Below are positions 44,120-50,062 of a stretch of DNA of 64,000 nucleotides, in pieces (positions within the stretch are counted from its first letter, which is position 1; every line of letters begins with the position of its first letter). Under the pieces are notes generated by a model. The model was not told the DNA's origin. It worked only from the letters and a program-made list of their open reading frames with translations, and searched no databases. Source of the DNA: JADJTT01 sp049306275. GTDB lineage: Bacteria > Bacteroidota > Bacteroidia > Chitinophagales > Saprospiraceae. The position numbers and the translations under genes are program-made. Location: positions 55,162 to 119,161 of the forward strand of contig JBAQQB010000018.1 in assembly GCA_049306275.1 (NCBI GenBank), in the 5' to 3' direction.

Positions 44120-45472
44120 ATGGAGCGCTATACGATAACGCGGAGGAAGGCAAAACGAACAGAGACGGACATGGAGAACAAAGAACTGATGGGAGCAATC
44201 CTGTCGCGGAAGAATCTGCTACGGGCGTACAAGCGCGTGGTACAAAACGGCGGTGCAGCCGGAGTGGACGGGGTAGAGACCGGAGAACTGGCCTCATACC
44301 TTCGCGAACACTGGCCGCGGGTGCGCAACGAAATACTGGAAGGCCGCTACCGGCCCTCAGTGGTGCGAGGCGTGGAAATACCGAAAGCAAGCGGAGGGAA
44401 ACGGCTGCTGGGGATACCCACTTTACTGGACCGGCTGATACAACAGGCGGTGCACCAGGTACTGAGCCCTGTGTGGGAACCGGACTTCTCGCCGTACAGC
44501 TACGGATTCCGGCCTGGACGCAATGCGCACCAAGCCTTGCGGCAAGCCGTAGAGTACATCAACGCGGGCTATCAGGACGTGATCGATCTGGACCTCAAAT
44601 CGTTTTTCGACCGGGTCAGCCATGACAAAGTCATGTCGCTAATCCGCAAGAAGATCAAGGACCGGGCGCTGTTACGACTGATAAGGCGGTACCTGCAATC
44701 CGGTATTCTGTTAGGCGGGGCAGTGCAGCAAAGGGAAGAGGGTACGCCGCAAGGCGGTCCCTTAAGCCCTCTGCTGTCGAACATCCTGCTAAACGAACTG
44801 GACCGGGAACTGACCAAACGCGGACACCGCTTTGTGCGCTACGCCGACGATTGCAGCATTTTCCTTCGCAGCAAACGGGCTGCCGAGCGGGTTAAAGCGA
44901 GTATCACGCGGTTTCTGGAGGGCAAACTTCTTCTGGAAGTCAACCAAGAGAAAACCAAAATATGCCGTCCCGTACATTTTGTGTTGTTAGGCCATGCGTT
45001 TACGAGCACCTACAAGAAGGGCGAGCGGGGCAAATACCGCCTGTCGATTGCCCGGAAAAGCTGGGAGAGCCTCAAACGCAAGATCAAGGCCCTTACGCGC
45101 AAAACGCACCCCGTGCCGCTGGAAGAACGTATCCGCAGGCTAAAGCGCCTGATGTACGGCTGGGTCAACTACTTCAAATACGCCACCGGCTACGAGAAGT
45201 TTGAGCAACTGGACGGATGGGTACGCAACCGCCTGCGGTATTGCATCTGGAAGATGTGGAAGAAACCGTGGCGCCGCTACCGTGCATTCCGCCAACTGGG
45301 CATCAACCACGAATGGGCCATGAAATTCGCATGGTCGCGCAAAGGCGGCTGGCGGCTCTCATGCAGCCCGGTCATGGGCATGACCGTGACGGAAGAACGC
45401 CTGAAACAGCGGGGATACCTCTCCTTCAAGGAATACTATCACCAGGTTCGTCAAAAGAGCGTTGTTTCATGA
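44120..45472 (+). CDS. ltrA: Group II intron reverse transcriptase/maturase (bacterial class C type)
   Basis: A 450-residue intron-encoded protein. Reverse-transcriptase blocks are intact: GIPTLLDRLIQQAVHQVL, YGFRPGRNAHQA, DLDLKSFFDRV (first catalytic Asp), EEGTPQGGPLSPLLSN and RYADD (residues 240-244, catalytic YADD). The maturase X region includes YGWVNYFKYA and WVRNRLRYCIWKMWKKP. It ends at HQVRQKSVVS without an HNH endonuclease domain, as in class C introns that enter single-stranded DNA near hairpins. An ATG at 44171 (MENKELM) is an alternative start closer to the usual family N-terminus. No frameshift is seen, so splicing and mobility may be intact. Confidence 0.92.
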   Translation: MERYTITRRKAKRTETDMENKELMGAILSRKNLLRAYKRVVQNGGAAGVDGVETGELASYLREHWPRVRNEILEGRYRPSVVRGVEIPKASGGKRLLGIPTLLDRLIQQAVHQVLSPVWEPDFSPYSYGFRPGRNAHQALRQAVEYINAGYQDVIDLDLKSFFDRVSHDKVMSLIRKKIKDRALLRLIRRYLQSGILLGGAVQQREEGTPQGGPLSPLLSNILLNELDRELTKRGHRFVRYADDCSIFLRSKRAAERVKASITRFLEGKLLLEVNQEKTKICRPVHFVLLGHAFTSTYKKGERGKYRLSIARKSWESLKRKIKALTRKTHPVPLEERIRRLKRLMYGWVNYFKYATGYEKFEQLDGWVRNRLRYCIWKMWKKPWRRYRAFRQLGINHEWAMKFAWSRKGGWRLSCSPVMGMTVTEERLKQRGYLSFKEYYHQVRQKSVVS

Positions 45473-45552
45473 ACCGCCGTATACCAGGCCGGTACGTACG
45501 GTGGTGTGAGAGGGCTGGGGTGGGCGCTATGGCTCACCTCTCCCTACTCGAT
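45471..45552 (+). ncRNA. Group II intron domains V and VI
   Basis: Domain V begins at GAACCGCCGTATAC and closes with GTACGTACGGTGG; it contains a CGC catalytic triad, the variant I associate with class IIC introns rather than AGC. Domain VI follows (AGGGCTGGGG ... CCTCTCCCT) and the intron ends in CTACTCGAT. The RT stop codon overlaps the first two bases. Confidence 0.8.
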
Positions 45553-45571
45553 TCGCTGCTGGCTTCATTTT

Positions 45572-46003
45572 TCAATTCTTTGGTTTATTCCTTATTAACC
45601 CGAAAATCAAATTTGTCAAAAATACCAACTGACTTAAAAGAGCTATCAAAATTACAACGAACAGGATTTGGTTTACTGTTCTGAAGGTTTCAAAATCTCC
45701 TTCAATTACTTTTTGGAATATCAGACCTGTTATTATGATTAGAGCAAAGGTTGAAATAGTGATTACAACATGAATTAATGTCATCCAATCAAAAAGCTTT
45801 TTCTTTCTTATCAGCCAATAAATAATCCCAATGACGCCTAAGTAAATTGAAAATAAGACGCCAATATGAATTGATGCAATAACGAAGTACGTATCATGTA
45901 ATTGAATATCAATCGTATTATTCCAACCAATAATTGACACTCCGATAAGAAACAATACAGAATACCAAATTGCTTTGTAAGGTCTATTTATAATTGAATT
46001 CAT
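45572..46003 (-). CDS. AT-rich four-helix membrane protein with a cytochrome-oxidase-subunit-I-like helix
   Basis: A 143-residue protein with four predicted membrane helices (about 12-27, 41-66, 74-97 and 112-137). The second carries HDTYFVIASIHIGVLF, strikingly like the helix X motif of haem-copper oxidase subunit I (HDTYYVVAHFHYVL). The His-Asp of the Mg site and the haem a His (bovine 378) are kept, while the haem a3 His (bovine 376) is Ser. It is far too short to be an oxidase; the resemblance could be descent or convergence. It lies 18 bp after the 46022-46351 gene and is strongly AT-rich. A box split by the intron lies 13 nt beyond its stop. Confidence 0.78.
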   Translation of the reverse strand: MNSIINRPYKAIWYSVLFLIGVSIIGWNNTIDIQLHDTYFVIASIHIGVLFSIYLGVIGIIYWLIRKKKLFDWMTLIHVVITISTFALIIITGLIFQKVIEGDFETFRTVNQILFVVILIALLSQLVFLTNLIFGLIRNKPKN

Positions 46004-46021
46004 TCGCAGCTAATCAATTTA

Positions 46022-46351
46022 TTAAACAATCCTTGCAAAAATTGCAGAACCTAAAATTGTCAAAAACAACACTATATTCAATATTGCACCTATCCATTTG
46101 AACCAATTTGACGGTTCTTTCTTCGTAAAACTTAATATCATCAATATCATTCCTGTCAAACAAAACAATTGAGTCGCAATTAGAATTATCATTGGTGGTT
46201 CAGGAAGTCCTTCACTTGCCTTGATTGTTTTCGGAATGCTTGAAAAAAGATAAATAACCAATCCCAATGTTATAAAGGAATTTATTAGAGAGAACTTAGA
46301 AAAGCTCTTTCGATTATTTTTTACTTCTATTTCATCTAAGATTTCAGACAT
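46022..46351 (-). CDS. AT-rich small membrane protein
   Basis: A 109-residue protein starting MSEILDEIEVKNNRKSFSKF. The frame is open for 30 more codons upstream, but these run through the box at 46381-46388 and have no protein-like pattern. Three membrane helices are predicted (about 21-38, 54-72 and 83-106). It lies 18 bp upstream of the COX1-like gene on the same strand, suggesting a two-gene cassette encoding a small membrane complex. No family recognised. Confidence 0.72.
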   Translation of the reverse strand: MSEILDEIEVKNNRKSFSKFSLINSFITLGLVIYLFSSIPKTIKASEGLPEPPMIILIATQLFCLTGMILMILSFTKKEPSNWFKWIGAILNIVLFLTILGSAIFARIV

Positions 46352-46380
46352 TTTCGATGGTCTTTTTTTGTTTATGCTTG

Positions 46381-46388
46381 CAGCGAAC
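46381..46388. repeat. Isolated X box (candidate remnant element E)
   Basis: CAGCGAAC, the same box as in elements B, C and D, lies 30 bp before the ATG of the 46022-46351 gene, much as it lies 18 bp before the ATG of the lipoprotein gene at 38805. Both leaders are A-rich. No convincing paired stem or Y box could be found beyond it, so it may be the stump of a fifth element cut by the integrase-side sequence. An 8-mer can also occur by chance. Confidence 0.4.
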
Positions 46389-46531
46389 TTCTTTGTTGTC
46401 GTCACTCCCCTCCAATACCCCCCATTACCGTCTATCCCCATTTATCCCACCGTATTGCCGCAACTCCCCGGCTAACCAAAACCCGCATTGCGCCTTTTAC
46501 TTAGCCTGAGCGGTATTGACGGTAATATCGC

Positions 46532-47719
46532 TTATACATCCAAATCATCCAGCGGGCTGCGGAGCTTCTCCCAACCTCTACGGGTGATATGCGTGTATAT
46601 CTCCGTCGTCTTGCTGCTCTCATGCCCCAGCAACTCCTGAATGTAACGCAGATCAATGCCCTTCTCCATCAAATGCGTGGCAAAACTGTGCCGCAATGTA
46701 TGCACCGTCGCATACGGATTGATCATCGATTTCTGCTTCGCCCGCGTGAAAAGCGCCTGTATGCTGCGATCACTGTACCGCCCGCCCGTCTGCCCCTCGA
46801 AAACCCATTCCACCGGACGATATACCACCATGTATTCCTTCAACTTATTCCACGCCTTCTCCGATAATATCGTAAACCGGTCCTTCTTGCCCTTCCCGCC
46901 CCTGATAAACAACCGCCTGGACTGCGGCTGTAAATCGGCGATCCGCAAATTGACCGCTTCGCCAAGCCGCAACCCCGCCGAATAGATGAGCATCAGAATG
47001 CAACGATGCTTGAGATTGTCCGATGAACGCAATAGACGCGATACTTCCTCCTCGGTCAAAACTTGTGGCAGCTTCTGCGCTTTCTTGGGCCTCAACAGGC
47101 TCTGTACCTTGCTTTCCTGCCCCAACACCTCTCCGTAAAACATCTTGACCGCACTCAATATCTGGTTCTGATGCGACTCGCTCAGGCGCTTCTCTCGTAT
47201 CAGGTAAAGAATGTAATCGTCAATCTGTTTGCGCGTAATCTGGCTGGGCTTGATATCGTCGTAGTAACGGATAAATTGCCGGAAACAGTTCTTGTACGTC
47301 TTTACCGTGCGCCAACTGTACCGCTTCAGCGTCAGGCACTGTTCCAGGGCCGTCACCGCCGCTTCGTAACGGGCAGGTGGTGGTTTTTTCGCAACCGGCG
47401 GCAGCGGCTGCAGCGGGCTGGCCATCGTATCTGGAATAGCCGAATCTGGTTTGAAATCAAGTTGGACTACGTTCTTTAAATATTGCTCAATGAATCTGAG
47501 CGACAACTTGGTGTAGGGTATCTCCCAACACTTCTCCTCTGCATCCCAACGCCTCCCATGTATATTTTTTACAACCTGAAGGTATTCCGGCACCAGTGAA
47601 TACGGCAGGTATAACCGCAACCAAGCCTCCTTCACCGGGTGCTTGCTGATCACAATACACGTACCGGCTTCCTCAAAAATCGCACAACATTCTCCCCGGA
47701 AATCCCTGTATACTCCCAC
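46532..47719 (-). CDS. Tyrosine recombinase (integrase) at the upstream end of the hairpin-element array
   Basis: A 395-residue tyrosine recombinase. Residues 1-110 form an unusual N-terminal extension (CIVISKHPVKEAWLRLYLP, RRWDAEEKCWEIPYT). The SAM-like core-binding domain is at about 116-200 and the catalytic domain at about 218-390, with Arg251 (SAGLRLGEA), Lys276 (GGKGKKDR), His340-x-x-Arg343 (HTLRHSF), His366 (LGHES) and Tyr375 (TEIYTHI). All six are present. The K-to-HxxR spacing is short, so the extra helix that defines integron integrases (IntI) is absent. It starts with GTG; an in-frame stop 15 nt upstream excludes a longer form and no ATG occurs before residue 99. Transcribed toward the array. 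It is the obvious candidate to act on the hairpin elements, but this link is inference. Confidence 0.9.
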   Translation of the reverse strand: MGVYRDFRGECCAIFEEAGTCIVISKHPVKEAWLRLYLPYSLVPEYLQVVKNIHGRRWDAEEKCWEIPYTKLSLRFIEQYLKNVVQLDFKPDSAIPDTMASPLQPLPPVAKKPPPARYEAAVTALEQCLTLKRYSWRTVKTYKNCFRQFIRYYDDIKPSQITRKQIDDYILYLIREKRLSESHQNQILSAVKMFYGEVLGQESKVQSLLRPKKAQKLPQVLTEEEVSRLLRSSDNLKHRCILMLIYSAGLRLGEAVNLRIADLQPQSRRLFIRGGKGKKDRFTILSEKAWNKLKEYMVVYRPVEWVFEGQTGGRYSDRSIQALFTRAKQKSMINPYATVHTLRHSFATHLMEKGIDLRYIQELLGHESSKTTEIYTHITRRGWEKLRSPLDDLDV

Positions 47720-47770
47720 CTTCTCTGCGTTTTAGGGTCTTATGAATTATTTTTCTCAAAAAAACTCCTC

Positions 47771-47801
47771 CGAAAATAAACTATAAATCCCATTTTTGCA
47801 A
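47771..47801 (-). promoter_or_regulatory. Possible promoter of the integrase
   Basis: On the minus strand TTG (47801-47799), 20 bp, then TATTTTCG (47778-47771), one mismatch from TAnnTTTG. It would start transcription about 45 nt before the GTG codon. Confidence 0.4.
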
Positions 47802-47813
47802 CGCCCCTCTCCG

Positions 47814-47854
47814 AAAAAAAAGCCCCGTGGTCAAATTCACCACGGGGCTTTTTT
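47814..47854 (-). terminator. Bidirectional-looking terminator of odhB
   Basis: An A-run, an 11-bp perfect stem AGCCCCGTGGT / ACCACGGGGCT, loop CAAATTC, then a T-run. On the minus strand it terminates odhB 20 bp after the stop and insulates the integrase region. Confidence 0.88.
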
Positions 47855-47874
47855 CAATTTCAAAACGCTTTTTA

Positions 47875-49092
47875 TCAAAGCTCCAAAAACATCCCGACCG
47901 GGTCTTCCAGCAACTCCTTCACCCGCACCAGGAAGGTCACCGAGGTGCTGCCGTCGACGATGCGGTGGTCGTAGGAGAGGGCGAGGTACATCATGGGGCG
48001 TATCTCCACCTGGCCGTTGACTGCCACGGGGCGCTCCTTGATGGCGTGCATGCCCAAAATGGCCGACTGCGGCTCGTTTATGATCGGCGTGCTCATGAGG
48101 GAGCCGAAGACGCCGCCGTTGGTGATGGTGAAGGTGCCGCCGCTCATTTCTTCGAGCGTGAGCGCGCCGGCGCGGGCCTTGCCGGAAAGGTCCTTGAGGG
48201 CGAATTCGAAATCGGCGAGCGACATCGACTCGACGTTGCGCACCGGCGGCACCACCAGGCCGTTGGGCGTGGAGATGGCGATGGAGATATCGACGTAGTT
48301 GTGGTAGACGATATCGTCACCGTCGATCATGGCGTTGACGTCGGGCATCTCCATCAGGGCGGTGGCGCAGGCTTTGGCGAAGATCGACATGAAACCGATC
48401 TTGATACCGTATTTCTTTTCAAACCGTTCGTTGTACTTGGCGCGCAGGGCCATGATGGCGCTCATATCGGCCTCGTTGAAGGTCGTGAGCATGGCCGTTT
48501 CGTTCTTGGCCGAAACGAGGCGCTTGGCGATGGTGCGGCGCATGCGCGACATCTTGCGGCGCTCTTCGGTGCGCCCGCCGGTGATGACCTTGGGCTTTGG
48601 CGCGGGTTGCGCTTCAGCTTTAGGCGCCGGGGCGCTTTGTTTGGCCTCCACCGCCTTCTGTGCGTCTTCCTTGGTGATGCGGCCGTCGCGGCCGGTGCCT
48701 TGTACGGAAGAAGCGGGCACCTCGCCTTCTTTCAGGATCTTGGCGGCAGCGGGGGAGGGGTGTCCGGCGGCGTAGGAAGCCGTTTCGGTCTTCTTCTCCT
48801 CTTTTTTCGCAGCTACCTCAGCAGCCGGCGCGGCAGGGGCGTCGGATTTGCTGGCGCTGGTATCGATGCGGGCCACGAGGGCGCCGATCTCGAGGTCTGC
48901 GCCCTGCTTGGCCACGTGGATGAGCTTGCCGGTGGCTTCGGCCGGAAATTCGAGCGTAGCTTTATCGGATTCAAACTCGCAGATGGACTGGTCGAGCTCG
49001 ACGTAAGCGCCGTCGGCTACGAGCCATTTGGAGAGGGTGACTTCAGTTATGGATTCCCCGATGATGGGGACTTTCATTTCGACGATACTCAT
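47875..49092 (-). CDS. odhB: Dihydrolipoyllysine-residue succinyltransferase, E2 of 2-oxoglutarate dehydrogenase
   Basis: A 405-residue E2 subunit that transfers the succinyl group from lipoyllysine to CoA in the TCA cycle. The start at 49092 gives MSIVEMKVPIIGES; 50 further upstream codons are open but unrelated. The lipoyl domain (1-75) has the modified Lys in ESDKATLEF (Lys44). The peripheral E1/E3-binding domain is at about 105-150 (SPAAAKILKEG, GRDGRITKEDA), flanked by Ala/Pro/Lys-rich linkers. The catalytic domain ends with SYDHRIVDG (active-site His near 374). The single lipoyl domain and AFLVRVKELLEDP-like end fit OdhB/SucB. E1 is not adjacent. A -7 element lies 34-41 bp upstream and a strong terminator follows. 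Confidence 0.94.
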   Translation of the reverse strand: MSIVEMKVPIIGESITEVTLSKWLVADGAYVELDQSICEFESDKATLEFPAEATGKLIHVAKQGADLEIGALVARIDTSASKSDAPAAPAAEVAAKKEEKKTETASYAAGHPSPAAAKILKEGEVPASSVQGTGRDGRITKEDAQKAVEAKQSAPAPKAEAQPAPKPKVITGGRTEERRKMSRMRRTIAKRLVSAKNETAMLTTFNEADMSAIMALRAKYNERFEKKYGIKIGFMSIFAKACATALMEMPDVNAMIDGDDIVYHNYVDISIAISTPNGLVVPPVRNVESMSLADFEFALKDLSGKARAGALTLEEMSGGTFTITNGGVFGSLMSTPIINEPQSAILGMHAIKERPVAVNGQVEIRPMMYLALSYDHRIVDGSTSVTFLVRVKELLEDPVGMFLEL

Positions 49093-49125
49093 GGAAGTGG
49101 TTTTTGTGAAACTTGAAATCCGCCG

Positions 49126-49133
49126 CAAAAATA
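49126..49133 (-). promoter_or_regulatory. -7 element of the odhB promoter
   Basis: TATTTTTG on the minus strand, a perfect TAnnTTTG, 34-41 bp upstream of the odhB ATG. No good -33 TTG is visible at the normal distance. Confidence 0.45.
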
Positions 49134-49153
49134 AGGGAACGGGGCCATTATTC

Positions 49154-50062
49154 CTATTGCCGGGGGCGGTAATCGAAGCGCAGAATCCGCCCTGCGCCCT
49201 CTTTCCCTTCACTGGAGATGTAGAGCGTGCCGTCACTCTCAAAGCAGATGCCTTCGGGCTGTGGCAGAACCTGCTTTTTCAGTTTCTGGATATGCCTGAC
49301 GGCCCCAGTGGCAGGATCGAAGACGATCAGCAGTTTGCCGACGGAGGAGAGGATATACATCTCGCCGGTAAGGGGGTGTATGGCGAGGCCGGAGGGCGAA
49401 AAGGCCAGTTCGGGCTCTTCGGGATTGAACAGCTCGGTGAGCTTTTCCCAGCGGTCGAGCACGGGGTTGGCCTGGAGGAAGGCGGCGATGGAGTCGCGGG
49501 TGATGACAAATGCCGGAACGGTGTCGTACCGCATGGAGTCGAGGTAGAAGGGGAAGAAGGCGCGGGCATTGGGAATGCCGGAATCTCCCTTGCAGGCCAG
49601 CAGCAGGCGGTTTTGTGCCGGGTCGTATGCCAGGCCTTCGACGTCGTATGATTTTCCGAAGGGAGAGTCGTGTTTGACGACCTCCTGCTCCGGAGCGCCG
49701 GGTTTAATGATCTGGTATAGCGTGCCGCTGCTTTTCACGACGAAGACATCCTCGCCTGCGAATTCTACGCCTTCGTAGTCGCCCGTTTTTCCAAAGGGCA
49801 TCTCCCGGATGATCTTCCCGGAGTTTTTATCGATAAAATAGAGGGTGCCGGTTTCATCCTCAATAGCTGCGAGGAATTGGCCGTCGGGGCTGATGCCGAG
49901 GCCGGATATTTCGTGCAGGGACTGGGGCAGGAGGAAGGTTTCCGCCGGTTGGTCGAGTTGGTAGAAAAAATTGGGGTTTACCGGCGGGGAAAAACATCCC
50001 TGGGCCAGCAGGAGGATGGAAAGGATTACCGTCATTACAGAAAAATGGTTTAGTTGCGCCAT
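49154..50062 (-). CDS. SdiA-regulated-like beta-propeller lipoprotein
   Basis: A 302-residue lipoprotein (lipobox LLLAQGC). The mature part is a propeller of the SdiA-regulated/esterase-like phytase class: SLHEISGLGISPDGQFLAAIEDETGTLYFID, GDYEGVEFAGEDVFVV, YDVEGLAYDP, LAFSPSGLAIHP and PQPEGICFESDGTLYISSEGKEG. Repeated E-G-L/I segments supply propeller acidic residues. No enzyme activity can be assigned. The start is either 50062 (13-bp overlap with the cyclase gene) or the ATG at 50035 (MTVILSILLLAQGC), which gives a cleaner signal peptide. Probably transcribed with the cyclase gene upstream. Confidence 0.82.
   Translation of the reverse strand: MAQLNHFSVMTVILSILLLAQGCFSPPVNPNFFYQLDQPAETFLLPQSLHEISGLGISPDGQFLAAIEDETGTLYFIDKNSGKIIREMPFGKTGDYEGVEFAGEDVFVVKSSGTLYQIIKPGAPEQEVVKHDSPFGKSYDVEGLAYDPAQNRLLLACKGDSGIPNARAFFPFYLDSMRYDTVPAFVITRDSIAAFLQANPVLDRWEKLTELFNPEEPELAFSPSGLAIHPLTGEMYILSSVGKLLIVFDPATGAVRHIQKLKKQVLPQPEGICFESDGTLYISSEGKEGAGRILRFDYRPRQ

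Larger units (their letters stand above)
43614..45552 (+). mobile_element. Group IIC-like intron inserted in hairpin element D
   Basis: A complete-looking group II intron on the plus strand, opposite to the array genes. The 5' end GTGTGCCCGGCATGGG fits the GUGYG start; a TG run makes it ambiguous by 2 bp, and 43614 is chosen because it restores the spacing seen in element C. Domains I-III occupy about 43614-44110, the reverse transcriptase lies in domain IV, and domains V and VI occupy 45471-45552. The 3' end is CTACTCGAT. It sits directly after a hairpin, as class C introns do, and splits GT|TCGCTG. Removing it reconstitutes an intact box, which supports both boundaries. Confidence 0.85.

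Noticed and set aside
46352..46441. Longer start for the 46022-46351 gene
   Set aside because: The extra 30 codons run through the X box and carry no membrane-protein character; MSEILDEIEV is a natural start.
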